Shown here: in pieces, positions 23,431-34,297 of the stretch
How the letters are laid out: the number at the start of each line of letters is the position of its first letter
How positions within the stretch are numbered: position 1 is the first letter of the stretch
NCBI GenBank assembly: GCA_032622095.1
Contig: CP136061.1
Coordinates: 63,803,127 to 63,867,126 of the forward strand
Length of the DNA stretch: 64,000 nt
Direction of reading: 5' to 3'
From: Siphonodentalium dalli
Lineage: Eukaryota; Mollusca; Scaphopoda; Gadilida; Siphonodentaliidae
Notes under the pieces: generated by a model
What the model was told of the DNA's origin: nothing
The model's input: the letters and a program-made list of their open reading frames with translations, nothing else
Database searches by the model: none
Made by a program: the position numbers and the translations under genes

Positions 23431-23644
23431 ATGTCAAATAAATGCAGTGGTTTCGGCTGTGGCAGGTGTATAGTGACTCTCAATTAGGTATAAGTCTACA
23501 TTCGTTTCCAAACAATGTTCGTTTACGTGACGTTTGGCGGGATTTCTGTGGGAAACCCGTGCACAAAATCAGAAACTATTAAATTGGTTGCCGACGAAAT
23601 GGTCCAGAATTTGTTCCGTCAACTTCGAAAAAAAGGTGTTTTGA
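23431..23644 (+). pseudogene. Frameshifted THAP-domain relic
   Basis: Three successive frames together spell a THAP-type zinc finger. First comes MSNKCSGFGCG (23431 on; the C-x4-C pair). A second frame gives GISLHSFPNNVRLRDVWRDF, matching the LHSFP..W core. A third gives NWLPTKWSRICSVNFEKKVF, matching the W.P..S-x-ICS-x-HF end and finishing at TGA 23642-23644. Two frameshifts break it, and the last zinc ligand His is Asn (ICSVNF instead of ICSVHF). THAP domains are DNA-binding modules of P-element-like transposases and related host proteins. No transposase catalytic region follows, so this is probably a transposon or retrocopy fragment in an intron. Confidence 0.7.
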
Positions 23645-23859
23645 GCACTACGTGAATACACTTGACCCAAACAGTGGCTACTGACTACAACTCAGAAGTC
23701 AGTAACAAACCGACAACTGACGAGAATGCCAGTTCATGAAAAATGTTAACTCCCGTAAAGAATATAAATTTGCCGGAACATCCAGTCGTTAGTATATCCA
23801 ATCGAACCTATCGATAAAAAGTGAATGCATATAGCAAATAAAGAGTATTTAATTTTATG

Positions 23860-24250
23860 AGTCGGGCATGGTTACGATTACATAAAATTGCAGTTAAAGT
23901 GGGGAGTATATAGATGAATAATTTAGTAAATATTCACAATAGCAACTGTCGAGTCCCCACTTTCCTTCACCATGACTCAATAATGAGCGTTCCATATTAA
24001 GTGTATTCCTTATATGGTGCGAATAAAAAGCATTTAATAAACTGCAAATTGCTATGATGGGTATATAAAGCATGTATATATCGAAAGTTCACAAACATGT
24101 ATTTACGTGTATTGATGTAATTAGTAAATGTTCACGATGACAACTATTCTAAGTCGTGTCCCCATTTTCATTTACCATGACTCAATAAAGAGCATTCCCT
24201 GTTAAGCATATTCCTGATATGGTGGGAATAAAGAGCGTTTGTATATGTGA
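23860..24250. repeat. Diverged tandem duplication with AAAGAGCGTTTG motifs
   Basis: Two copies, about 240 bp apart, share ACCATGACTCAATAA(T/A)GAGC and a TTCCT-x-ATATGGTG-x-GAATAAA segment. The end, ATAAAGAGCGTTTGTATATG, resembles a motif found repeatedly inside Helitron-like bodies (for example TTAAAGAGCGTTTATATAC near 12820). Confidence 0.6.
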
Positions 24251-24961
24251 TTACTTATTAAACAGGATTATTATCCCTCCTTCAAAAAGTGTTATATATT
24301 ATTGGATGTTCAAACGAACCATGGCCAATGTTTATATCTTTTATAATGCTATTTTTATGCTTAATTGGCAAAGAGGTTGATAATGTATGCCCAATGCCAT
24401 ATATACATAGATAAACTGGTAAACAGCATAAGGCAGTGACAAATTGGTATGAATTCAAATATGTACAAGAAGTCGAAAATCGTAGACGCTTATGTTTGTC
24501 TTTTTGTTTTGATAGTATCTGCCATCTAATACGAAGATTTTGTTATTGTTATTGTTCTTATTTTGTTATGTAGAAAGATTATTCTGATTAAAAGTTCCAA
24601 TTTATTTGTCGAAAATGACTTTTATATCAAGTGATCCCAATGTTTTCCATTCCACACATATTAGTGGAGTGGCTAAAAAAACAGTTTGATATGCAGGATT
24701 GGATTGTTATTCAGTAAATCAGAACCATGTAATGAATATATAAGCATGATTAGTACAGCATGCAGGTTGCAAAGCAATGAAATATACTTCTGTGTAAAAA
24801 CTAAGAAATGTCCAGAGAGACATAATCAATTGAATACACTCTATTTTGGAAATTTGCAGCATTATATGACATTCATTATAAGGCTATATGTTGCATTGAA
24901 TATTGGCGTTTAAATTTAGTATATGATATTGGGGTAACTATATGATCCATAAAACACTCAC

Positions 24962-25037
24962 GCCAAGCAGGTGCTTTAAATGGCCATGTTGTTATTCCTT
25001 TCCATATAAATTGGTCCTGATTGTTATAGCTCTCAAT
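24962..25037 (-). CDS. Exon: end of FN3 domain 3
   Basis: 76 bp, phase 0 to 1. The acceptor is CATATTTTCAG|ATTG and the donor TGGC|GTGAGTG. It encodes IESYNNQDQFIWKGITTWPF then KAPAW. Joined to the previous exon it completes the F and G strands (DYNIE-IESYNN) and the TTWP linker of an FN3 domain. The last base C pairs with CT of the next exon to make a Pro codon. Confidence 0.8.
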
Positions 25038-25631
25038 CTGAAAATATGCAGCAAATATTCTTAAAATGAGATCACCAACAAGAGATTAATCGGGATGAAG
25101 AAAAAAAACACTCACCCTGGGCTTAAACGCAGGTCAGCACTGTAATACCCTCATTTACACCAAATTAGAATAGCTGTTCAATTCGCATGCTGGTATAAAT
25201 ATAATTTTGATTAATTAACATCAATTTATGCAGAAGGAAAATAAATAAGTCAATAACAGCACCTCTGGGGTGTGATTAAATATGCAAGTTTGTTTGCCCA
25301 TAAAAATGTGATAAAATTGGGTAAATTCTAAGTCCATGAAGGGCCATAACTCATGCAACAACATGGGGCCATACCAATATTCAAGCTTTACCTATATATT
25401 GGGTAGAGAAACAACAGAGAAACAACAGTAAATAATTGGTCAGAAACCAAATTGTTATCAAATCATGTAATTTCTCGGTACAAAAATGCCCGTAACTCAT
25501 GAAAAAATAATTTGACTCGATCCTATTTTGAACTTGGCCTATATTTTTGACATATTAACTTTGGTTCCAATCAAATAATCCAATCGGTTGGAAACCAAAA
25601 TGTTATCAAATCAAGTATTGTCTAGTCAAAC

Positions 25632-26598
25632 GAGAGGCCGATCACAATCGGCAGATGTTTAACCCATACCTTGGCGATAGCGATTAGCTATTTTTATAAA
25701 TGTTATAAATCCTTACATCAACCTTTTCATGAGTGCTAAAGTTTCAACAATTCACACTTAATATAGTGATCATGTGAAAAATATTTAGTTATCACATTGT
25801 GTCAACAGGATTGGCAGAGAATGTTAATATTTTTAAGCAAATAAACCAAATGACCCTCACTATGCAGGTTAGGGGTGTGTTCTTGTCAACTATGGTGCTG
25901 ATCAGATGAAAAATGTTTTGAGTCATGGCAGCTTGGGTGAATTCTAAGTAAACATAAGAGTGAAAAGGGTTAATTAAACAATACCAAAAGCCATACAGAC
26001 GAAGAACATGCTAAGAAAAACCTAGGTAAGAAATATGAGGCAGATCAGAAGAAATATGTTCAACTTATTGCATTGGATAGCATGTGTGTAAAGGGTTAAT
26101 TATTTTCTAAACCGATCAACCAATCAATACCAAAAACTATACAGATGAGGGGCATGTCATCATAAACCTACATATTAAATATGAACACAATCGGACAAAA
26201 TATACTTCGGTTTTAGCATCGGATTTTTGTTTTTTTAATTTCATTTTTGAAAAAAGGGTCATAACTCCTTTAAAATAAATTGGATCAAACCCTTATTCGA
26301 ACTCGATCTGTATTTTGGGCTCTGAAACTCGCATACCAAATTTGGTTCCTATCAAATAAAAATTGTTCGAGTTATGACAGCATGCGTGAATTCGAGGTCG
26401 AAAAAGGGCCATAACTCCGTAAAAAAAATTCATATTCAAAATTTGGTTCCGATCGGATAGAAAATGTTTGAGTTATCGCACCATGCGTAAAGTGTCTATG
26501 GACAGACAGACAGACGGACAGATGGACGGACGCACGACGAGTGGTCAATCCGGACGTTGACATTATGTTTACCATACTATGGTATGGGTAAACATAAA
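25632..26598. repeat. Interspersed element with GGCCATAACTC-type internal repeats
   Basis: Begins near CGAGAGGCCGATCACAATCG and ATGTTTAACCCATACC, and ends in a GGAC/GACAGACA microsatellite (about 26500-26535) and the hairpin ACCATACTATGGTATGGGT with AAACAT. The left ATGTTTAACCCATACC and the right GGTATGGGTAAACAT are approximate inverted repeats, so a TIR element of about 0.95 kb is possible. A second copy of the left end is at 33055. The body has diverged units with AGGGCCATAACTC and CCAAATTTGGTTCC. Confidence 0.5.
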
Positions 26599-26984
26599 AA
26601 GTGGCGTAACCCATGAACAAATCTTTGGACCAGACCCATAATCGAACTTAGCCTGTGTCTTTGGTTTAAACACATACACATACCAACTTTGATTCTGACT
26701 AATAATCTAAAATAGAATTATCAGTTAGAAACCAAATTGTTAACGGCCAGGAGGATGACGGACAGATGATTGACTGATAACATAATACCAATGTTTTTTT
26801 TTCTCAAAAAGGGCGTATAAAAAAATCATTACTTCAAGATAAATGAAAGTGTCAATGACATTGCAGCTCAACTTGGAAAGGGAATAATTTAATGTATTAC
26901 AGTCAATGGAGTGATTAGGAATGTGGATAGTTGAATAACTAATACTAGTTTATCAACATGAAGAGATATATATATAACAGTAAA

Positions 26985-27960
26985 ATCTAAGATGGTTGCT
27001 GGCAGCTATGTTTTCCAATAAAATTCAATAAAAAGGAGTGTAAAAAATGAGCAGTAAAGGATTTAGTCATACAAGAGTAAAATCCAAGATGGCAGCTGGC
27101 GGCCATGTGTTTTGTCCGAATGACCCCAAAATGACTCTTTCCCATCTACATTCCAATTTCAACAGCCATGAAAAATTTCATGATGATCAGACTAAAGGTA
27201 TGACCTGTAGCCCGTGCTAAAGGATTTAGTCATACAAAGAATAAAATCCAAGATGGCTGCTGGTGGCCATGATTTATGGCCGAATGACCCCAAAATAACT
27301 CGTTCCCATCTACATGTCATTATTAACATCCATGACAAATTTTATGATTATCCAACTAAAGGTACGACCTGTAGCCCGTGCTAAAGGATTTAGTCATACA
27401 AAGAATAAAATCCAAGATGGCTGCTGGCGGCCATGTTTTTTGGCCGAATGACCCCAAAATTAATCGTTCCCATCTACATGTCAATATTAATATCCAAGAC
27501 AAATTTCATAATGATCAGACGAACAGTACAACCTGTAGCCCGTGCTAATGGATTGAATTTTTAAATCAAAGATGGCCACTGGTGGCCATATTTTTTGGCC
27601 GAATGACCCCAAAATTACTCGTTCCCATCTACATGTCATTGTTAACATCCATGACAAATTTTATGATGATCAGAATAAAGATACGACCTGTAGCCTGTGC
27701 AAAAGGATTTAGTCATACAAAGAGTAAATTCCAAGATGGCTGCTGCGGCCATGTTTTTTTGGCCGAATGATCCCAAAATTAATCGTTCCCATCTACATGT
27801 CAATATTAACATCCATGACAAATTTCAGGATGATCAGACAAACAGTACAACCTGTAGCCCGTGCTGATGGATTTAATTTTGAAATCAAAGATGGCCACTG
27901 TGGCCATGTTTTTCGTCCGAATGACCCCAAAATGACTCGTTCCCATCTACATTCCAATTT
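26985..27960. repeat. About 160-bp satellite with AAGATGGC core, block 1
   Basis: Six or so diverged units at about 158-164 bp spacing. Each has ATCCAAGATGGC(T/C)(G/A)CTGG, GGCCATG, GAATGACCCCAAAAT, CGTTCCCATCTACAT and CCTGTAGCCCGTGCT. AGGATTTAGTCATAC recurs at 27221, 27385 and about 27704. Confidence 0.85.
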
Positions 27961-28015
27961 TCAACTTATAGCATTCCTAATAAAAATGAATGATCTAATG
28001 TCCATTTAAACTCAC

Positions 28016-28108
28016 CTCAATATTATAATCTATTTCTGGAGCAGAAGCAAACAGCAATTCATAAGTTTTAGGATCTTCATTCCAAACTACTTCCTGGCTA
28101 ATTATTTC
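28016..28108 (-). CDS. Exon: middle of FN3 domain 3
   Basis: 93 bp, 31 codons, phase 0 at both ends. The acceptor is ACTTTCTTTCAG|G with a good pyrimidine tract and the donor is GAG|GTGAGT, close to consensus. It encodes EIISQEVVWNEDPKTYELLF then ASAPEIDYNIE. The other two frames contain stops within ten codons, which supports the assigned phase. It supplies the D and E strands and the start of the F strand (YNIE). Confidence 0.85.
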
Positions 28109-28229
28109 CTGAAAGAAAGTGTCAATGACACTCTAGCTCAACTTGGAGAGGGGGTAATGTCATGTGTTACAGTCAATGGAGCAATTAGGAATGCGGAAAG
28201 TTGAAATGTCTAAGTTATACTAGATGTCG

Positions 28230-29690
28230 TCATCAAGAGATATACTTAAAGTAAAATCGAAGATGGCCACTGGCGGCAATGTTTTCCAATGAAATTCAAA
28301 ATAATTGATAGCTCCCATCTAGTGGTCACCCCAAAGATCAGTATGAAGTTTGGTAACAAACAGATGAGAGATGTGGTCAGTTGGTGTGCTAAAGGATTTA
28401 TTCATGAAAAGAGTCAAATCCAAGATGGCTTGATGTTTTTTTTAACAAAAAAAATAGAAAAAATAGATGATTCCCATCTTGTGATCATCCCGAAGATCCA
28501 TGTGAAGTTTAGTGATGATCGACCAATTAAGGGATGTCATCTGTAGTCATGCAAAGAGTAAAATCTAAGATAGCCACTGGCGGTCATGTTTCCCATTGAA
28601 ATTCGAAAAAATTTGATGGCTCCCATCTAGTGGTCACAAAAAAGATCCATATGAAGTTTGGTGACCATCGGGTGAGGGATGTGTCTATAGGGTGTGTCAG
28701 ATTTAGTCATGCAAAGAGTAAAATCCAAGATGATTGCTGGTAGGCATGTTTTTCATTGAAAATTGTTCAAATTCGATAGTTCCCATCTAGAGGTAATCCT
28801 AAACATGCCAGTAAATTTTCAAAGTAATTCTCCAATTGTTATTTAATGCGGGCTGCAGGGTGTGCTGAAAGATTCAAATTTTAAATCCAAGATGGCTTTA
28901 ACGAATTACTGCAAAAATGAATGGCTCCAGAGGTCACCCAGAAAATCCATATGAAGTTTGTTGTTGATTGGATGGGGGAGGTGGCCTGTAGGAGGCTTAA
29001 GCATTCAGAAAAAATTGATGGCTCCCATCCAGAGGTCACCCTGATTATTCAAATGACATTTGTTGATCATGCATGAGGGATGTGGTCTGTAGGGTGTGCC
29101 AAAGAATTTAGTCATGCAAAGAGTTAAATCAAAGATGGCCATGTTTTTTGGCCGAATGACCCTAAAATGACTCGTTTCCCATCTACATACGAATGTTAAC
29201 ATCCAGGAAAAATTTCATGATGATCAGACAAACAGTACGGCCTATAGCCCATGCTAATGGATTGAAATTTAAAATCCAAGATGACAACTGGCAGCCATTT
29301 TGTTTTTTGCCGAATGACCCCATAATGATTCGTTCTCATCTATATGTCAATGTCAACAGCCATGATAAATTTCATAATCATCAGACCAACAGTATGACCT
29401 GTAGCCTGTGACATTACTGAAAACCAAGATGGCCAACAGGGGCCATGTATTTTTGCCGAAACCCTAAAATGAATCGTTTTCATATACATGTCAACCTCAA
29501 TATCCATGAAAAATTTCATTATCATCAGACAAACGATATGGCCTGTAGCCCGTGCAAATGGAATGATTTGTGAAATCCAAGATGGCCACTGGTGGCCATG
29601 ATTTTTTGCAGAATGACCCCAAAATGACTCGTTCCCATCTACGTGTCAATGTTAACAGCCATGACAAATTTCATAATGATCCGACCAGTA
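28230..29690. repeat. About 160-bp satellite with AAGATGGC core, block 2
   Basis: Two diverged subtypes. One (28230-29060) has GGCTCCCATCTAGTGGTCACC and GATCCATATGAAGTTTGG (read in parts); the other (29100-29690) matches block 1 with CCGAATGACCC and CATGA(C/T)AAATTTCAT. Lengths vary and units are more degraded than in block 1. Confidence 0.75.
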
Positions 29691-29911
29691 GCCCAAAAGT
29701 CAAGTTGAGCTAAAACGTTTTGGCTTTTGGAAACATTTAGACATATATAAATTATATAGGAATATTATGTGCGCTTCGCATTCATCATAGAAAAAAAATT
29801 ACATGCAGACAGCTAGAACATCAGTTGAGATATAAATAGAATGATTCCCTTGGGTCTTGGTTTAAATAAGTGCACTCACTGTGTGGCAATGAAGAGCTGG
29901 TCTGACATATA

Positions 29912-30063
29912 CAGTAATGCCTTAAATAATCGACTCCTTAACCACAGCAGAATTATGGGTAATTTTTCCGGATTTCCGATGAATGGCAACAAGCCAACTA
30001 AATCCTGAAAAATTACCCATAATTCTTCTGTGGTTAAGGAGTCATTTATTTAGGGCATTACTA
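29912..30063. mobile_element. 152-bp foldback MITE, TA target duplication
   Basis: Long inverted arms: the left CAGTAATGCC..GACTCCTTAACCACAG (29912 to about 29970) pairs with the right CTGTGGTTAAGGAGTC..GGGCATTACT (about 30006-30063), leaving a loop of about 35 nt. It is flanked by TA (29910-29911 and 30064-30065). CAGT termini with a TA duplication fit the Tc1/mariner superfamily. A truncated relative with a perfect right end is at 34199-34297. Confidence 0.85.
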
Positions 30064-30159
30064 TATGTATGAGCAGAATTATAACTCCAGAACATTCATA
30101 CTAAATTTAAATGATATCTGATATATTTGGGTGGATGGACTAAAGAATAACTCTAGAAC

Positions 30160-31223
30160 TAGTGTTGAAATGACTAGGGTATTTTGTAGTCGACTAGTCA
30201 GTGGCCTTTAGTCAACTACTAGTCGACTAGTCAATAACTACTATATATAGAATGATCAAAATCCTACACAGGATTATTAAAGTAATTTCTTAGCATCGAG
30301 AATCGGCCTATTTCACAGCTGTTGTCATCATAAATTTATTATAACATCAATATTTATCATTAAATTCATCGATGTTGACAGCCTATAGTGACAGCTAAAT
30401 ATCATGAACATCACTCATATCATATCATATATTATTGGGGTAAACTTCAGTGTTGAAGTTATGTTCGTGTGCGATCCCAACAAAGTGACAGTCATAATTA
30501 CTATAGAGAGACTTTGAAACAGCTGGACGCAACAAGCTTCCTAACTTCCAGTGCATGCGCAGTCTATTTTTCGCCCGATGATATCGCAACTGTAACATTT
30601 TACGCCATGTTCAGCGAGCTATTCCGCTATACCATGTAACTGTTGGTCTACTTTTAATAGGAGCATGTGGTTTGTATGACAATGAGTCAATGATGTGATT
30701 AGATATCTGACTAATATATTGGCATAATCCAGCACAATATAAATATATACATGTACCAGCACCCAGTCAGGAGTGAGGTGAACACATGATCGCGTCAGAA
30801 TCAAAGGTGCCGCTCTTTGAATATGTGAACGCCGTTTACAGTAAGTCTGCTGAAGTGACTTAGTCAAACAATGATTGTTCCAATGAGACATAAAAAGGAT
30901 TAAAAGGGTTCCATTTTTCCGGTGAATAACAGACCATAATAGGTTGCTATACCTCACATTATGACTGAATATCTGGATCAGCAACATGTTTTATAATACC
31001 GCAACCGTGACCATGCGATCGTATTTGGGTTCGGTCACAATCGTTTGTGCTTTATACAAATGGGCAACAATAAATATGGAAGTATACTGCATCCATCAAT
31101 GATTGCTACCAACGAAAAGTTTATCTATAACTTTCTGGGAAATATGGTGATTAGTCGAAAAGGAGATTGCTAATCGATTATCGCCGAAATTGTAGTCGAT
31201 GTCGACTAATCATTTCAACACTA
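30160..31223. mobile_element. hAT-like element, 1064 bp, degenerate or non-autonomous
   Basis: Terminal inverted repeats are TAGTGTTGAAATGACTAG on the left and, reverse complemented, TAGTGTTGAAATGATTAG on the right, 17 of 18 identical. They are flanked by 8-bp direct repeats TCTAGAAC (30152-30159) and TCTAGAAT (31224-31231), 7 of 8 identical. The subterminal region is rich in GTCGACTAGTC palindromes. The longest frame inside, 122 codons on the minus strand at 30619-30987, shows no BED finger or hAT transposase motif that I can recognise, so the element probably depends on a transposase made elsewhere. Confidence 0.85.
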
Positions 31224-31730
31224 TCTAGAATGGAAAATAGTAATGCTCCATTGAAAGAATCTGTGATGGTGAAAATCCATTTAAAAAAATTAACAAATGG
31301 CTGAGATACTCCAGCAGAAGAAAAACAATGAACATGCCTCTATAATGGAATTTCAGAACAAAACCAATTAACACTCATCAGCACTCATGATGGTGAAGAT
31401 CAATACCAAATTTCATTGAGACACAACATTTGTTGTCGTATCTGATTGGAGAGATAGAGAACTGGACGCATATAATTCAGTATACCCACCATTCACCAGG
31501 GTTCATGCAAGAATCATTGAGGTGGAAAATGGTCAAATGGAACTCTCAAACTATTTTTGAAAACATTGATTCATACAAAAACCACGATATGTATTCTGAT
31601 TTTAAGAAATTTGTGATCAGTGTTAACCTGTTCTTTACTAAATAAACATTAATGAGTAAATGTATATATCCCTTAGGAAATGTTCCGGTAATAATTTAAG
31701 TGGCCATTTTCTTGAATTTATAATCGATAC

Positions 31731-31867
31731 CTCAGTTCCCTGTTTGACCGTCACAATATATTTGCTCATCACTCCATTTCTATTCCCGATTGTTGGATTT
31801 TCCCATGTCACTTTCGATGTGTTTGTGTACGGAGATATACAACTATAGTTCTCTACATTCCCCGGTG
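31731..31867 (-). CDS. Exon: N-terminal half of FN3 domain 3
   Basis: 137 bp, phase 1 to 0. The acceptor is TTGTTCTACAG|CACC and the donor ACTGAG|GTATCG. It encodes (A)PGNVENYSC, then SKVTWENPTIGNRNG and SKYIVTVKQGTE. The Trp of strand B, the Pro two residues later, the NG turn and the Y-I-V-T-V strand are standard FN3 features. The G left by the preceding exon restores GCA (Ala) at the start, giving the usual A-P linker. Confidence 0.85.
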
Positions 31868-32209
31868 CTGTAGAACAAACAAATTAAAAAAGATATATAA
31901 CTGTAGCTCTCTACATTCCCTGGTGCTATACGTAGAACAAAGAGATATATAACTGCAGCTCTCTTCATTCCCTTACCAGTGTTGTAGAACAAATGTACTA
32001 TTCAATCCTATAACATATTTACTCCAAAAAAAAATGAAAGTGTCAATGACACTGTAGCTCAACATGGGCAGGCGTTAATAATTTTATGCTGGGGCAGTCA
32101 ATATAATGATAAAGAAGGAAAGCAAAAAAAATTCAGTAAATGATTGTATTGTGTAAACGAAATTAATTTCATTTCAAACAATTCTCCACTCAATGGGCTG
32201 CAGGGTGTG

Positions 32210-32850
32210 CTGATGAATTCGAATGTGAAATCCAAGATGGCCACTGGCAGCCATGTTTTTAAACAAATTTCGGAAAAAATTGAAGGCTGCCATTCAGATG
32301 TCACCCCGAAGATCTGTATGAAGCTTAATGATCATCGGATTGGGGATGTGGCCTGTAGGGTGTGCCAAATGATTTAATCATGCATTGTGTAAAATCCAAG
32401 ATGGCTGCTGGTGGCCATCTTTTTTAACAAATTTCGGAAATAATTGATCTAGAGGTCACCGAAAGATCCATATGAAGTTTGGTGGCAATTAGATGAGGAA
32501 TGTGCTCTGTATGGTGTGCCAAAGGATTTATTCATGCACAGAGTAAAATTCAAGATGGCTGTCGGCAGTCATGTTTTTTATTAAAAAAAACTCGCTAAAA
32601 TTTGATAGCTCCCATTTAGAGGTGATCCTAAACATGTCTGTAAATTTTCAAAACATTTCTCCACTAAATGCGGGCTGCAGGGTGTGCCAATGGATTTATA
32701 TTTGAAATCCAAAAAGGTTGCTGGCAGTCATCTTTTTTAATTTCGAAAAAAATTGATGGCTCCAATCTAGGTGTCACTGTGAAGATTCATATGAAATTTG
32801 GTGATGATTGGATGACAGATGCGGCCTGTATGGTGAGCCAAATGAAATTG
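32210..32850. repeat. About 160-bp satellite with AAGATGGC core, block 3
   Basis: Four units with ATCCAAGATGGC, AGGTCACC, GATCCATATGAAGTTTGG and GGGCTGCAGGGTGTGC, matching the first subtype of the block at 28230. Confidence 0.75.
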
Positions 32851-33052
32851 TTGATGGACGCATGCACACACCCCAACCCACAGCAGTAGCTCAACCTTCA
32901 CAAACATGATCAATGTATATTCTTGCGCACTGTAAAAAAAAGTTCCAAGTTTTTATCATTATTTAATTAACTCATATCCTGGACAATATGGTAAAACATA
33001 TCACAGAAAAACTTATATACTAGTATATTGAGTATTTATTATAGTTATATAA

Positions 33053-34199
33053 ACGAGAGGCCGATGTGTTTAACCCATACCTGGGCGATAGTGATCAGCT
33101 ATTTTCAGTTCAAGCACGAAAATCCATAAGCCATAACGCCGTTTTTTTTTAAATGGATCAAACCCAAATCGAACTCTATCTGTATTTTGGACTGAGAAAC
33201 TCACATACCAAATTTACATACATCTCAATAAAATGAGATATATCAGATGAAAGGTATTTCTACTAAGTATCAGGAATGTTGAGAAGGGTTCATTTTAACT
33301 ACAAAAATCCATACAAGTGAAAGGGATATGATAGAATGATTACATGACAAATATACAAAAGCATAAAATTTATGACCAGGGTTAACAATTTTAACTCTAT
33401 AAAATTAGATGACTGTACCAGATATGTCACTTGAACACTGCATTGAGAGGCTAAACCAGAGAGCTATGTGGAAGTTGATAAACCCTGGACCAACACTGTC
33501 CACACACTATGGAAATGCAATAAACACCAGATGGCTGTTAAAGTCATTTTAAATGTGCAGCAGTGAGTATCAGATATCATTATAGGACTGTGTAACTTTA
33601 TAAAAATAGTGCTAATAAATGTTGTTCTCTCGGTCTGCTCAAATTCTGATAACTTCCCTACAAATGAATAGTAGACTATTCCAATTCATGAATGGATTAC
33701 ACCTTTCACTACTGTGCTGAACATATGATGACTATTAATAACCCTAATTCCCATAATACAGGTTTATTCTGGTCTCTCTCTCAGAGCTAACTGATATCAC
33801 AGGTAATTAATTGTAAGCTGCTATGGTTATATATTGTAAGCATAAACATCTCAAATCTGTTCAATTCTTAGTTAAAAAGGGGCCATAACTCTGGTATAAA
33901 AAACAGGATCTAACCCATATTCAAATTTGATCTGTATTTTGAGTTGAGAAACTCACATACCAAATTTGGTTCCTATCAGATGAAAACTGGTTGATTTATC
34001 GAAGCATGCATGAATTCTATGTCAAAGAGCCATAACTCCATTAAATATAATCTGATCAAACCCATATTCGACAGCGAACTGTATTTTAGGTGGAAAAACT
34101 CACATACCAAATTTGGTTCTCATCAGATAATTTTTTTTTCAGTTATCGTAGCATACGTGAATTCTAAGTCGAAAAAGGACTTAACTCTCGGGGAGAGCT
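33053..34199. repeat. GGCCATAACTC-type interspersed repeats
   Basis: Starts with ACGAGAGGCCGATG and TTTAACCCATACC, as at 25632. Diverged units with GGCCATAACTC, AAACTCACATACCAAATTTG and TTCTA(A/T)GTC continue to about 34190. Confidence 0.65.
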
Positions 34200-34297
34200 T
34201 TCCGATGAATGGCAACAAGCCATATTTCCGACTAAATCCTGAAAAGTTACCCATAATTCTGCTGTGGTTAGGGAGTCGATTAATTAGGGCATTACTG
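34199..34297. mobile_element. Truncated copy of the foldback MITE
   Basis: Matches the loop and right arm of the MITE at 29912-30063, ending GGGCATTACTG followed by TATA at 34298. The left arm is missing and is replaced by GGCCATAACTC-type repeat DNA. Its right terminus corrects the family end to CAGTAATGCCC. Confidence 0.8.

Larger units (their letters stand above)
22660..24961 (-). other. Intron between FN3 gene exons at 24962 and 22486
   Basis: 2302 bp. It contains the THAP relic (23431-23644), a CRE-like palindrome TATGACGTCAT near 23080-23095, and a diverged duplication at about 23870-24010 and 24100-24250. The rest is AT-rich with no feature I can name. Confidence 0.6.
25038..28015 (-). 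other. Intron between FN3 gene exons at 28016 and 24962
   Basis: 2978 bp. The exon-proximal 25038-25630 has nothing I recognise. Next come an element with GGCCATAACTC-type repeats (about 25632-26598), an unremarkable stretch (26600-26985) and AAGATGGC satellite units (26985-27960). Confidence 0.65.
28109..31730 (-). other. Intron between FN3 gene exons at 31731 and 28016
   Basis: 3622 bp made largely of mobile DNA: AAGATGGC satellite block 2 (about 28230-29690), a foldback MITE (29912-30063) and a hAT-like element (30160-31223). The remaining 31224-31730 has no recognised feature. Confidence 0.7.
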
